Below, one piece after another: positions 1 to 8,976 of a DNA stretch of 64,000 nucleotides. A program made the position numbers and the translations under genes. Numbering within the stretch: the stretch's first letter is position 1; the number at the start of each line of letters is the position of its first letter. Source of the stretch: JBOGJG01 sp050747825 (GTDB lineage Bacteria; Acidobacteriota; UBA6911; RPQK01; JBOGJG01); assembly GCA_050747825.1 (NCBI GenBank), contig JBOGJG010000277.1, positions 16,090-80,089 on the forward strand, read 5' to 3'. The notes below the pieces were generated by a model that was given only the letters and a program-made list of their open reading frames with translations, was not told the origin of the DNA and made no database searches.

Positions 1-119
1 GTGGCATCGGCTTGTGAAGGAGCCCGGTCCATCCACAGGTAGGTTGACACGCTCCCGAAAGCACCTCCGGCAAGGAAGATGAATACCACCCAGAATAGAG
101 CTTTACTGCGACTATTCAC
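1..119 (-). CDS. N-terminal part of a single-pass membrane protein (partial)
   Basis: This reading frame opens with GTG at 119 and runs off the window edge, so only about 39 residues are visible. They show a short polar start, one hydrophobic segment of about 20 residues and then an acidic or polar stretch, as in a protein anchored in the inner membrane with a periplasmic domain. It starts 3 bases after the anti-sigma stop codon, so it is the third gene of the sigma/anti-sigma operon. In related bacteria this slot often holds a Spy/CpxP-like periplasmic metal-sensor protein. That identity is inferred from position only, because no diagnostic domain is visible here. Confidence 0.6.
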   Translation of the reverse strand, partial: MNSRSKALFWVVFIFLAGGAFGSVSTYLWMDRAPSQADA

Positions 120-122
120 GAT

Positions 123-542
123 CTATTGGTCCTCCGAAACCTCGATGAGGCTATCGAGCACATACTCCAGCGAGATCTCCTGCGGCGCCTGTGCCGGCTG
201 TTCAAAAAGAACATCTGAATAAGTAGCACCGGGATCTTCAGAACCGTTCTGAGAAAAAAGCAGAAAAGTCGTAATGATCAACAGCCCCAGAAAGAAAGGC
301 GCCAGATGTCTCGAGGCGGTTTGGAGGCTGAAGAAAAACGGAATGGGCCGCTCTTGAGCCAGGTGAGCCACGCGCGCGGCAAAGAAAGGAGGCGGATCAA
401 CCCGGAGTACGGATCTGGACAGAAATCGCAGTAGGCGCAGGGCTGCCCATCCCCGGCGGCACTCTTCACATTCGTCCAGATGTGCCTGATCGATGGGATC
501 GGTGGCTTCCAAATCCGAAATTTCAATGTGTTTTGTGCTCAT
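123..542 (-). CDS. Anti-sigma factor, zinc-finger type, membrane-anchored
   Basis: A protein of 139 residues with an N-terminal His-x3-Cys-x2-Cys zinc motif (HLDECEEC, around residues 21-28), typical of the zf-HC2 anti-sigma fold. One transmembrane helix lies near residues 80-97, followed by a short periplasmic tail. It overlaps the end of the upstream ECF sigma gene by 20 bases, so the two are translationally coupled, and this protein almost certainly sequesters that sigma factor at the membrane. The family is known to release sigma on an envelope or redox signal. The signal sensed here is unknown. Confidence 0.85.
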   Translation of the reverse strand: MSTKHIEISDLEATDPIDQAHLDECEECRRGWAALRLLRFLSRSVLRVDPPPFFAARVAHLAQERPIPFFFSLQTASRHLAPFFLGLLIITTFLLFSQNGSEDPGATYSDVLFEQPAQAPQEISLEYVLDSLIEVSEDQ

Positions 543-1128
543 TTAAGTTCCTGCCGTACAAAACACGTTGTAATTTCTCCTGTAATTTCTTCCTCACCCG
601 GCTCACCCGGATGCGCACTGCCAGTTCGCTGGTGTTCAAGGCCGCCGCCACTTCAGAATACTCCTGTCCCTCCAATTCGCGAAGCACAAAAGCCGTGCGG
701 TCCTTCTTACCGAGATCCTCCATCGCCTTGTGCAACAGGTCCAGCGAGGCCTTAGCCTCTGCGGCCGTCAAGCTCCCGTCTTCCATTGAACGTTCCAAGA
801 GGTTCTCTATCTGATCCTCGTCATCCTTGCTGAGGTCTGTAAATAGAGTCATTCGCCGGCTGCGCATCCTTCTCAACTCGTCCAGACAACTATTGGCAGT
901 GATCTTCGAAACCCACGGCTTCAATGGTCTGTTCGTATCGTAACGATCAAGTGTCCGGTACATTTTGAGAAACACCTCTTGCGCCAGATCCTCTAAATTA
1001 TCAGAACGTCCAAGGTAGTGGTAAATGATGTTGAAGACCAGCTTCTGGTATCGGCGGACAATCTCCTCAAAAGCCTTGGCATCGCCCTGTAATGTTTCAA
1101 CGACTAAGTCCGCATCGCTCTTGGACAT
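523..1128 (-). CDS. ECF-family RNA polymerase sigma factor
   Basis: A protein of 201 residues with the two domains of extracytoplasmic-function sigma factors. Region 2 (about residues 8-80) contains the DLAQEVFLKMYR core-binding and -10 motif. Region 4 (about residues 130-190) is a helix-turn-helix built around YSEVAAALNTSELAVRIRVSR. There is no region 1.1 or 3, as usual for ECF factors. It is followed by, and overlaps, a zinc-finger anti-sigma gene. The LysR gene lies 13 bases upstream on the same strand and may share its transcript. The target regulon cannot be deduced from this window. Confidence 0.93.
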   Translation of the reverse strand: MSKSDADLVVETLQGDAKAFEEIVRRYQKLVFNIIYHYLGRSDNLEDLAQEVFLKMYRTLDRYDTNRPLKPWVSKITANSCLDELRRMRSRRMTLFTDLSKDDEDQIENLLERSMEDGSLTAAEAKASLDLLHKAMEDLGKKDRTAFVLRELEGQEYSEVAAALNTSELAVRIRVSRVRKKLQEKLQRVLYGRNLNEHKTH

Positions 1129-1141
1129 CCATATCCAGATA

Positions 1142-2080
1142 TTACGGTCTCGAAGGACTTTGTTTCACAAAGGTTCCGTCCGAATCCGGACTGAGATCCG
1201 CTTTCATCTCCTCGAAAAGTTCCAGTAGTTGTTTAACCACACGTGACATGTAATCGCTCTTGAGCAGAACCCAGCCTAGATCGCGATAAATTCTCCGCCT
1301 GCCGATCCTGCGGTAGCGTAGCGCACTTGTTTCGGTATCTTTGGCTACGGCCGGGTAGGGGATGATGCTGATGCCAAGCCCCTGCTCGACCAGGGGCTTG
1401 GTGATTTCCACGTTTTGCATTTCCATTGTATTTCGCAGTTCCAGACCCTCTTCCTGGAAGATCCGTTCGATCACCCGCCGCGTGTTAGAGCCTCTCTCAA
1501 AGTGAATAAAAGTATAAGGCATAAGGTCCGAGAAGCTGATTTCAGGCTGGTTGACCAGGGGATGATCGCTTTTCATCAGCAGCACCATTTCTTCAGTCAC
1601 GGCCGGATATACCTCCAGGTCCTCTTCATTAAAAGGCAGGCTCATTAGGGCAGCGTCCACTTCGTTGGCACGGATGAGCCGCAGAATCTCATCATTAGTG
1701 CCGGTTGCGACAGTTAATTCAATTTGCGGATATCTGCGCTGATATTCCTTGAGCAAAAACGGAAACAAATAGGTGCAGACCGACATTCCTCCGGCAATTC
1801 GCAGATTGCCTCGCTTCATGTGAGTCAAATCGGAGATTTCCGAGATCATCATCCGCAGCTCGCTGAAGACCCTTCGGCTGTATTGAAGCAGCACCTCTCC
1901 AGTGGGAGTGAGGTAGATTTTCTTATGAATTCGTTTGAAGATCTGGTCGCCCAGCTCCTCTTCCAGAAGTTTGATCTGGCGGCTGATCGCCGATTGTGAA
2001 ACGTAGAGCTTCTCGCCGGCGCGGGTAAAGTTCCCTGTGTCCACAATAGCCTGAAACATCTCCAGTTGACGCAAATCCAT
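1142..2080 (-). CDS. LysR-family transcriptional regulator
   Basis: About 312 residues. The N-terminal winged helix-turn-helix (MDLRQLEMFQAIVDTGNFTR, continuing through SQSAISRQIKLLEEELG) is classic LysR, followed by a type-2 periplasmic-binding-like effector domain from about residue 90. The frame stays open upstream to 2131, but the family start is the Met at 2080; the extra 17 codons would overlap the divergent permease start. No Shine-Dalgarno sequence is visible at 2080. The 29-base gap to the divergent AI-2E-type gene suggests it may regulate that gene, as divergently placed LysR proteins often do. The effector is unknown. Confidence 0.92.
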   Translation of the reverse strand: MDLRQLEMFQAIVDTGNFTRAGEKLYVSQSAISRQIKLLEEELGDQIFKRIHKKIYLTPTGEVLLQYSRRVFSELRMMISEISDLTHMKRGNLRIAGGMSVCTYLFPFLLKEYQRRYPQIELTVATGTNDEILRLIRANEVDAALMSLPFNEEDLEVYPAVTEEMVLLMKSDHPLVNQPEISFSDLMPYTFIHFERGSNTRRVIERIFQEEGLELRNTMEMQNVEITKPLVEQGLGISIIPYPAVAKDTETSALRYRRIGRRRIYRDLGWVLLKSDYMSRVVKQLLELFEEMKADLSPDSDGTFVKQSPSRP

Positions 2081-2109
2081 GGAGGAGATTTTACGGTAAA
2101 ATCCCTCCC

Positions 2110-3210
2110 ATGCAACAACACACCTACACACGGATCTTCCTGCTCATCTGCTCACTGATCGTGCTCTACTTCGTCTTTCGAATTTTCCAGCCCTTCCTTT
2201 TCCCGATTTTCCTCGCGGCAATATTGGTGACGTTGACCTACCCGGCATTCGATTGGACTTGCAGGCGTCTAAAAGGGGGTCGCAACCTGGCTTCTGTCAT
2301 CACCTGCCTTTGGATAACCATCCTGATCATCGTGCCTTTCCTTCTCATGCTCATTCTAGTTACACAGCAGATCACAGGCGTCTATGGGCAGTTCCAGGAA
2401 TCTCTTGATGAGGGAGAGCTGCAGGCTGTTTTTGATTTCCAGAACAACCCCTATCTGGGTCCCTGGACGGAATGGCTGGGTCGTCAGTTCGATCTGGATT
2501 TCAGCCAGATCGACGTCATGGGCAGTGTGGCGTTAGGCCTGCGGCAAGTCAGCATCTTTTTCCTGCAGCACACGACGGCCATCCTGTCCGGATTCTTTCA
2601 GTTCATTGCGAGCTTCTTCATCATGATCTTTACGATGTTCTTCCTGTTTCGCGACGGCTCTCGGTTGCGCGAGGAGCTTCAGACCTGGACCCCCCTTTCC
2701 GCTCGCCACGAAGGACTGATCGTCAGCAAATTTCAGGAAGTTGCCAGCGCGACCGTCCTCGGAAGCCTTGCCACGGCGATCGCGCAGGGAGTGGCGCAGG
2801 GAATCATTTTATGGATGCTGGGAGCTTCAAATGTGCTGCTGTGGTCCACGCTGGCCGCTTTGTTCTCACTGGTTCCGATCATCGGAACTTCCATCGTATG
2901 GGTCCCCTGGTCCGTCTACTTTCTGGCCACGGGGGAGGTCATGCGCGCGATTATTTTAGTGCTTCTGTCCGTTTTGCTGGTAGGTTCGATCGATAATGTG
3001 TTGCGTCCTGTACTGATCGAAGGACGGACTAAGATGCATACATTAGTCGTGTTCTTTTCAATCATGGGCGGGATCGCTTACTTTGGAGTAGTGGGCATGA
3101 TTTTGGGACCCATTGTAGTTGCCCTGGGCCTGACGTTTGTTGAATTGTACAAAACTGAGTTCGAGGAAGAGTTGAAGAAGGATGAGCCTTTACAAGAACT
3201 GGATGTTTAG
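2110..3210 (+). CDS. AI-2E family transporter (permease)
   Basis: An integral membrane protein of 366 residues with seven to eight predicted hydrophobic helices. It has the layout of the AI-2E/PurR-type permease family (PF01594): two N-terminal helices, a large extracellular loop around residues 100-150, and a C-terminal bundle that includes GGIAYFGVVGMILGP, the best-conserved family signature. Members include a quorum-signal exporter and Na+(Li+)/H+ antiporters, so the substrate is not predictable. It starts 29 bases from the divergent LysR gene and overlaps the next gene by 29 bases. Confidence 0.9.
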   Translation: MQQHTYTRIFLLICSLIVLYFVFRIFQPFLFPIFLAAILVTLTYPAFDWTCRRLKGGRNLASVITCLWITILIIVPFLLMLILVTQQITGVYGQFQESLDEGELQAVFDFQNNPYLGPWTEWLGRQFDLDFSQIDVMGSVALGLRQVSIFFLQHTTAILSGFFQFIASFFIMIFTMFFLFRDGSRLREELQTWTPLSARHEGLIVSKFQEVASATVLGSLATAIAQGVAQGIILWMLGASNVLLWSTLAALFSLVPIIGTSIVWVPWSVYFLATGEVMRAIILVLLSVLLVGSIDNVLRPVLIEGRTKMHTLVVFFSIMGGIAYFGVVGMILGPIVVALGLTFVELYKTEFEEELKKDEPLQELDV

Positions 3211-4219
3211 ATGGGAGAAGAGGCTGACCCTGCGCGACGCCAACCGCAGCGTCTTCCCATTCGATTGGGGAGTGGAGTGGCTGGGCAATGGAGCTTCGCC
3301 CCCTGCACCAGAAAATCCGCTTGCGCGCTTCAAGGAATTCGCGCGGGACAGCCTGGCCAACAGCCATGATTTCTATTCTCCACCGGAAGCCGGAAACTTT
3401 ACGCTGAAAGACGATCTTTTAAGTTTTTCAAGTCCCACACCCACGCCCTACCCGAAGAACAACACGGCCTATGGACGGCTTTTCCCGGCAAGGGATCGCA
3501 CTCGAGCCGTAATTCTCGTCCCGCAATGGAACTCCGATGAAAACAGCCATGTGGGACTTTGCCGAATTTTCCAGAAGATGGGGATCAATGCCGTGCGGTT
3601 GACTCTTCCCTATCACGAACAACGCCTTCCCCCTGGGATGAAGCGAGCCGACTTCATGGTGAGCCCGAATATCGGCAGGACCATCCATGCCACCCGCCAG
3701 GCCATATTGGAGCTGCGCCAGATCGTGCACTGGCTGCGCCGGGAGGGATATGAGCGCATCGGCGTTATGGGCACGAGTCTGGGCTCCTGTGTGGCATACC
3801 TGGCATTTATTCACGACAGAAACATCTCCACAGGAGTTTTCAATCACGTCTCGGCTTTCTTTGCTGACGCGGTCTGGACGGGGCTGTCCACGCGTTACGT
3901 GCGGTCCGGGCTGGAAGGCAACATATCGCTCGAGGACCTGCGTCGCTGCTGGGCGCCAATTAGCCCCTGGTACTTTATCGAACAACTGGAGAATGATGAC
4001 CGTCCCCACCTGCTGATTAACGCCAAATATGATCTGACTTTTCTTCCCGAACTCACCCAATTAGTCTTCGATCGATACGCTGAAAAGAAAATAAGGCTGG
4101 ACCGGGCAGTACTTCCCTGCGGGCATTACACCACAGCCCGCTTCCCTTTCAATTACCTGGACGGCTGGCATATCTGCCGCTACCTGCAGCGCCGGCTCAG
4201 GCTGGGGGAGCATGGTTAA
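3182..4219 (+). CDS. Alpha/beta hydrolase, ABHD18-like
   Basis: A protein of 345 residues without a signal peptide. The nucleophile elbow is GTSLGS (GxSxG type, near residue 200), preceded by the conserved RLTLPYHEQRLPPGM segment and followed by a late His (CGHYTTARFPF) that would complete the triad. The pattern matches the Abhydrolase_18 / DUF2048 family (ABHD18-like), a poorly characterised hydrolase group. It overlaps the AI-2E permease by 29 bases and the downstream NTPase by 8 bases, so the three are one operon. The substrate is unknown. Confidence 0.82.
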   Translation: MSLYKNWMFRWEKRLTLRDANRSVFPFDWGVEWLGNGASPPAPENPLARFKEFARDSLANSHDFYSPPEAGNFTLKDDLLSFSSPTPTPYPKNNTAYGRLFPARDRTRAVILVPQWNSDENSHVGLCRIFQKMGINAVRLTLPYHEQRLPPGMKRADFMVSPNIGRTIHATRQAILELRQIVHWLRREGYERIGVMGTSLGSCVAYLAFIHDRNISTGVFNHVSAFFADAVWTGLSTRYVRSGLEGNISLEDLRRCWAPISPWYFIEQLENDDRPHLLINAKYDLTFLPELTQLVFDRYAEKKIRLDRAVLPCGHYTTARFPFNYLDGWHICRYLQRRLRLGEHG

Positions 4220-4751
4220 CAAGATCCTGATCACTGGACATCCGGGAGTCGGCAAGACAACATTGTTGAAGAAGGTGATCGCCCGCTGTGCTGATCTGGC
4301 CCTGACCGGCTTCTATACCGAGGAAATCCGGGAGAATGGCGTACGCGTCGGCTTCAAAGCGGTTGGGCTGAACGGCAGCTCGGCCGTTTTCGCTCACAAG
4401 AACTTCCAGACCGGTCCCGAGCGGAAGGTGGGCAAATATGGAGTAAAGCCTGAGGCGCTCGAGAGTCTGGTCCTGCCTCATATCGACGCGCAGCGAAAAG
4501 GGGCGGACTTGGTGGTGATTGATGAAATTGCCAAGATGGAGCTGATTTCAAAATTGTTTCGCCAAAAACTGATCGACCTCGTCGAATCGGACTCTCCCGT
4601 TTTTGCCAGTATTTCTCTGAAGGGCACGGGCCTGATCAAGGATCTCAAGCGGCGAAAAGATGTCGAATTGTTCACCCTGACACAGCAGAACCGGGACGTC
4701 CTGATCGAGCAAGTCTACCGTAGCGTCAAACGGATAACGGGTGCCGGTTAA
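4212..4751 (+). CDS. THEP1-like nucleoside-triphosphatase
   Basis: A compact P-loop NTPase of 179 residues. Walker A is GHPGVGKTT (residues 9-17) and Walker B is DLVVIDEIAKME (around residue 98). The early ADLALTGFYTEEIRENGVRVGF segment is typical of the THEP1/NTPase_1 family (PF03266), which hydrolyses NTPs in vitro but has no settled physiological role. The ATG follows a GGGGGAG tract inside the 3' end of the hydrolase gene, so translation is coupled. Confidence 0.88.
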   Translation: MVNKILITGHPGVGKTTLLKKVIARCADLALTGFYTEEIRENGVRVGFKAVGLNGSSAVFAHKNFQTGPERKVGKYGVKPEALESLVLPHIDAQRKGADLVVIDEIAKMELISKLFRQKLIDLVESDSPVFASISLKGTGLIKDLKRRKDVELFTLTQQNRDVLIEQVYRSVKRITGAG

Positions 4752-4934
4752 CGGCGGGCAGCTGGCAGTAGTCTGGGCTACCTATAATCTAACAGCCTGT
4801 AAAAGTCCTGAGGGGCCGTGCGTCAGGGAAGTCTCCTCCTGAAGCCATTTTAAAAAGAGTCGCACTAGCAGCAAGGAAATTCAGGTGTCAAGCGAAGGCC
4901 TACGCGTGACGGGTGCGCTATACTACTACGCATC

Positions 4935-5546
4935 ATGCGAACTGGGCTATTTTTGTCGCTGCTGTTGGCGGTGGCTGGTCCGCTGCTGGCCTACGATATA
5001 AAGAAAATAGATGTCAAGCCGGCAGCCGAGTACCCGGCCCGTCAGGATTTTCAGAACATCGTGATTGGGGTCTATCCCTGTGAAACCGAGCAGAAGGCTT
5101 CTGAGTTGTTCGACACCGACAAACTTCACGAAGAAGGCTACATGCCAGTTCTGGTGGTGGTCGAGAATAACAACGAGTTCGCCATCCGGCTGCACGAGCG
5201 AGAGATTTTTTTCATTCGCCAGGATGGCATCAATGTCCCCAGCGTCCCCTTCCATGAGGTCATCCTGGGCATCAGCATGAAGAGAAAACTGTCCTCGGTG
5301 CCGACTCGGCCTGAGATCCTGATTCAGCAGGTGGGCAACAAGGACATGGTTCAGGACTTTGAACAAAAAGCCTTTGGTGAACGGCTGATCCCCCCACATA
5401 GTTCCGACTACGGCGTCGTTTTTTTTCCTCTCTCTGAAAGCAATGACCTGGCTGGCACACTCCTCTACTTTCCTGAGGTGCTGAATATTACCGACGATGA
5501 ACAACTGATGTTTTTTGAAGTTGCCCTGGGAGGGAGGCAGGAATGA
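4935..5546 (+). CDS. Secreted protein of unknown function
   Basis: A protein of 203 residues with a clear Sec signal peptide (hydrophobic residues 5-19, cleavage after LLA). The mature part is rich in beta-strand-like segments and has a single cysteine. I do not recognise a named domain. The 4-base ATGA overlap with the next gene makes it the first gene of the run that continues through the FabL-like reductase and the M16 peptidases. A TATACT sequence at 4919-4924 could be its -10 box. Other than envelope location, no role can be assigned. Confidence 0.75.
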   Translation: MRTGLFLSLLLAVAGPLLAYDIKKIDVKPAAEYPARQDFQNIVIGVYPCETEQKASELFDTDKLHEEGYMPVLVVVENNNEFAIRLHEREIFFIRQDGINVPSVPFHEVILGISMKRKLSSVPTRPEILIQQVGNKDMVQDFEQKAFGERLIPPHSSDYGVVFFPLSESNDLAGTLLYFPEVLNITDDEQLMFFEVALGGRQE

Positions 5547-6349
5547 TCGAGGCTTTGGAAAATCAGTGGGCGCTCATTCTGGGCGCCTCGAGTGGATTTG
5601 GCGAAGCGGCCTCGCTGGAGCTGTCGCGCGCCGGCATGAATATCTTTGGCGTTCATCTGGATCGGAAATCAACGCTTGCAAATGTAGAGCGTATCCGGAG
5701 TGAGATCCGGAGTGCCGGAAAGCAAAGCCGCTTCTTCAACGTCAACGCGGCCGATGCCGAAAAGCGGGAAGTGGTGCTTCAAGAGATTCAGAATACGCTG
5801 GAACAGCAGGGGGCGAATGCCGCCGTTCGGGTCTTGCTCCACTCGCTGGCCTTCGGCAGCCTGGGACGCTTTTTCCCCGAGGACGGGCAAAGGCCAATGG
5901 GCAGCGATCAGATCAATATGACTTCGGATGTAATGGCTCATTCGCTGGTGTACTGGACACAAGGGCTGCTGCAGCGAAATCTGATTGGCGAAGGCACGCG
6001 CATTTTTGCCATGACCAGTTCGGGGGGACATCGGGTGTGGCCCAGCTATGGTCCTGTGTCTGCGGCTAAGGCCGCCCTTGAATCTCATATCCGTCAGCTG
6101 GCCCTCGAACTTGCTCCCCGAGGGATTACCGCCAATGCCATCCAGGCCGGGGTGACTGACACGCCCGCCCTGCGCAAGATACCGGGACATGAGGAGATGG
6201 TCGAGTCCGCCGCTAAGGCGAATCCGGGAGGACGACTCACGACGCCCCGGGACGTCGGTCGCGCCCTCGTCGCACTGAGCCATCCCTATACTCAATGGAT
6301 GACCGGCAATGTGATCCGCGTGGATGGGGGAGAAGATATCACCAGCTAG
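5543..6349 (+). CDS. fabL: Enoyl-[acyl-carrier-protein] reductase, FabL-like SDR
   Basis: A short-chain dehydrogenase of 268 residues. The nucleotide-binding glycine motif is GASSGFGEA (residues 14-22). The catalytic pair is Tyr169 and Lys176, spaced Y-x6-K as in enoyl-ACP reductases rather than the Y-x3-K of ordinary SDRs. The C-terminal segment (DTPALRKIPGHEEMVESAA, then GGRLTTPRDVG) resembles Bacillus FabL, where the same stretch lies over the substrate. It would catalyse the last reduction of fatty-acid elongation with NAD(P)H. An SD (GGGAGGCAGGA) precedes the start. Another SDR activity is possible because the context is not a fatty-acid cluster. Confidence 0.78.
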   Translation: MIEALENQWALILGASSGFGEAASLELSRAGMNIFGVHLDRKSTLANVERIRSEIRSAGKQSRFFNVNAADAEKREVVLQEIQNTLEQQGANAAVRVLLHSLAFGSLGRFFPEDGQRPMGSDQINMTSDVMAHSLVYWTQGLLQRNLIGEGTRIFAMTSSGGHRVWPSYGPVSAAKAALESHIRQLALELAPRGITANAIQAGVTDTPALRKIPGHEEMVESAAKANPGGRLTTPRDVGRALVALSHPYTQWMTGNVIRVDGGEDITS

Positions 6350-6350
6350 A

Positions 6351-7616
6351 ATGGAGAATTTTCCTCAAGTCAAATTCCAGGAGTACCGCTTAGATAATCG
6401 TCTCCAGGTGATATTGCACCGGGACGACCGTGTCCCTCTGGTCCATGTCAGCGTTCATTATCGGATCGGCTCCAGTTACGAGAGGCCCGGCCTCTCCGGG
6501 TTCGCGCACCTGTTCGAGCACATGATGTTCCAGGGGTCCGAAAATATCGGAAAGAATGAGCATGGGAGGCACGTGGATATGGCTGGAGGGAGCTGGAACG
6601 CCTCCACCAACAAAGATCGCACGAACTATTATGAGACGCTGCCGGCCCACTACCTGGAACTGGGGCTTTGGTTGGAAGCCGACCGTATGCGCTCCCTGAA
6701 GGTAAGCGAGGAAAATTTTGAAAACCAGCGGCAGACGGTCATCGAAGAAAAGAAGCAGAGTTACGATAATCGCCCGTACGGCCGGGCCTACCTCAGATTT
6801 GACGAGCTGGCTTATCAGAACTGGGCTTACGCGCATCCAGTCATTGGCTCGGTGGAAGACCTCAAACAGGCCACTCTGGAGGATGCTCTTGGCTTTCACC
6901 GCACTTATTACGGACCTGGGAACGCAACCCTGGTTTTGTCCGGTGATTTCGAAGAGAAGGAAGCTCTGGAAAAGATTCGACTGTACTTCAATTCCATTGA
7001 GGACCGCACGGCGCCTGCTATTCCCGACCTGAGCGAGCCTCAACAGCAGGAGGCAAAGACGGAGGTGATCCGCGATCCACTGGCCAGCCTTCCCGCGCTG
7101 TCGATTGGCTACCATATGCCCGCGATCGACTCGCCGGAGTATTACGCGCTCTCCGTTTTGGGTCTGGTCCTTTCAGAGGGCGAATCCTCACGGTTTTTTC
7201 GCCGCTTGGTCCGGGACGAAAACTGGGTCACGGGACTCTCTGCCGGACCGAATGAGTACAAAGGGCCTGAGATTTTCGCTTTGTGGGCCCAGCTTCAAAA
7301 CGGAGTGGAGCCGCAAAGGATTTTAGACACGGTAGAGTCGCTGCTGGCGGAAGTGCAGGAAAGGGAGATACCCGAGCAAGAGATCGAGAAGGCCCGAAAC
7401 CAGTTGGCCCACCGATTTATTGAACGCCTGACTACAGTCTCTCGCGTTGGAGAGTGGTTGGCGCGCTATGCGCTTTATTACGACGATCCCCACATGCTCA
7501 ATCGCCAGCTGGAGCGATTTTTGTCCGTTACGGCGCAAGACATTATGAAGGCGGCTCAACGCATTCTTGGCCCTGAAAACCGGACCCTCGTTCTCGTCGA
7601 GCCGGCGAATAATTGA
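6351..7616 (+). CDS. M16 family zinc metallopeptidase, catalytic subunit
   Basis: About 421 residues. The inverted zinc motif HLFEH (H53, E56, H57) is intact and the third ligand is the Glu pair about 76 residues later (VIEEKK, residues 130-135), as in pitrilysin, PqqL and mitochondrial processing peptidase. The C-terminal half is the second M16 lobe. No signal peptide is visible. I placed the start at 6351, just after the reductase stop; an in-frame Met at 6324 inside the reductase gene would add nine residues. It pairs with the next gene, whose product lacks the zinc site. Confidence 0.93.
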   Translation: MENFPQVKFQEYRLDNRLQVILHRDDRVPLVHVSVHYRIGSSYERPGLSGFAHLFEHMMFQGSENIGKNEHGRHVDMAGGSWNASTNKDRTNYYETLPAHYLELGLWLEADRMRSLKVSEENFENQRQTVIEEKKQSYDNRPYGRAYLRFDELAYQNWAYAHPVIGSVEDLKQATLEDALGFHRTYYGPGNATLVLSGDFEEKEALEKIRLYFNSIEDRTAPAIPDLSEPQQQEAKTEVIRDPLASLPALSIGYHMPAIDSPEYYALSVLGLVLSEGESSRFFRRLVRDENWVTGLSAGPNEYKGPEIFALWAQLQNGVEPQRILDTVESLLAEVQEREIPEQEIEKARNQLAHRFIERLTTVSRVGEWLARYALYYDDPHMLNRQLERFLSVTAQDIMKAAQRILGPENRTLVLVEPANN

Positions 7617-7626
7617 GGGGACGCGA

Positions 7627-8976
7627 ATGATCTCGAAAGCCCCCTCACCCGGCAGGGTTAAGAACATCTCTTATCCGGAGATACCCTCCGTTCAGCTCGA
7701 GAACGGCCTTCAGGTTCTGCTGGTGAAGGATCACTCTTTCCCCCGCGTTACCATCAAACTGGCGATTCCAGTGGGGCGGGCAGCCAGTCCCGATGACAGT
7801 CTAGCGTTGATCACACTGGCTGCCAATCTGATCAAGGAAGGCACAACCAGCCGTTCCGCCCAGCAGATCTCGGATTTAATGGATCGACTCGCCATCCAGT
7901 ACGACAGCGGAGTCTTTATGGAATATTGCCTGTTTTCGATGAAGGCGCTTCTCGCCCATGCTGAAACGGCAATGGAGCTGCTGGCAGACCTGCTCCAAAA
8001 TTCCACTTTTCCGGAGGAGGAACTGGCCCGGGTAAAGATCCGCTGGCGAAGCAGCCTCATTGCCCAGCGCAGCCAGCCGGAATTCTTGGCCAACGAGCAG
8101 ACCTTCCATGCGCTCTATCCCAATCACTCTTATTCAAAAGTTTCCATCCCTGCGCAGCACCTGGAGAAAGCTGACCGGCAGGCGGTCCAGGATGTTTTCT
8201 CCCGGTTTTTTGTCCCGGCGGGGGCTTTACTGGTATTGGCAGGTCCGCTGGAGTTGAATGAGGCGGGCCGCCTCGCCTCCAGATTTTTTGGGGACTGGAA
8301 CCCCCCGAACGCGCCGCCCATGCTTTACGGCGAATTAGCCAGACAGAAGGGGCGGAAGGTCTATCTGGTGCATCGGCCCCACTCCATCCAATCCACAATT
8401 ACTGTATCAACCTACGCCTTGCCCAAGAACCATCCAGATTCCCTTGTTCTGAAACTGGCGAATCAGGCATTGGGAGGCGGTGCCAGCGCCCGACTCTTTC
8501 TGAACCTCCGTGAGGATAAGGGATACACTTACGGGGCTTACAGCCTGCTCAAGTCGTATCGATACAGCGGCGTTTTTGCTGCCAGCGCCAACGTAAAGAG
8601 AGAGGCGACACTCGAGTGTATTTTGGAGATTTTTTCGGAGTTGGAGCGAATGAGTTCCGCGACTCCCGCTGAGGACGAGCTGAATCGCTGCCGGTCTGAG
8701 TTAATCGGTTCTTTCGTCCGGCAGATGCAGACTCCGGAATCAATTTCAGTTCTGGAAATTGTCCGCCGGTTGTACGGGCTGCCAGAAGATTATTATCAGA
8801 ATTTTATCCCTGGAATCCGATCGGTGGAACCTGCTATGGTAGCTGAGCTATCTCGGCAGTTGTTTGAAGGTCAGGACCTGGCGATTACGGTCGTTGGTGA
8901 CCAGGATCAGGTGGAAGATCAGTTGCGGGAAATCGGACCAGTCCACGTCTACGATATTCTTGGAAATCAGCTATGA
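7627..8976 (+). CDS. M16 family peptidase-like protein, non-catalytic subunit
   Basis: About 449 residues with the M16 fold but no HxxEH: the expected position reads ANLIKEGT. The C-terminal Arg...Tyr substrate-binding pair is kept (RLFLNLREDKGYTYG). This is the usual arrangement of a heterodimeric M16B peptidase, in which one chain carries zinc and the other binds substrate. The start at 7627 has a GAGGGG purine tract 6-10 bases upstream; the frame stays open into the previous gene. Its stop overlaps the TPR gene start (ATGA). Confidence 0.92.
   Translation: MISKAPSPGRVKNISYPEIPSVQLENGLQVLLVKDHSFPRVTIKLAIPVGRAASPDDSLALITLAANLIKEGTTSRSAQQISDLMDRLAIQYDSGVFMEYCLFSMKALLAHAETAMELLADLLQNSTFPEEELARVKIRWRSSLIAQRSQPEFLANEQTFHALYPNHSYSKVSIPAQHLEKADRQAVQDVFSRFFVPAGALLVLAGPLELNEAGRLASRFFGDWNPPNAPPMLYGELARQKGRKVYLVHRPHSIQSTITVSTYALPKNHPDSLVLKLANQALGGGASARLFLNLREDKGYTYGAYSLLKSYRYSGVFAASANVKREATLECILEIFSELERMSSATPAEDELNRCRSELIGSFVRQMQTPESISVLEIVRRLYGLPEDYYQNFIPGIRSVEPAMVAELSRQLFEGQDLAITVVGDQDQVEDQLREIGPVHVYDILGNQL

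Noticed and set aside
3428..4060. 210-residue minus-strand frame over the ABHD18-like gene
   Set aside because: Composition is that of an antisense shadow and the plus-strand hydrolase has a nucleophile elbow.
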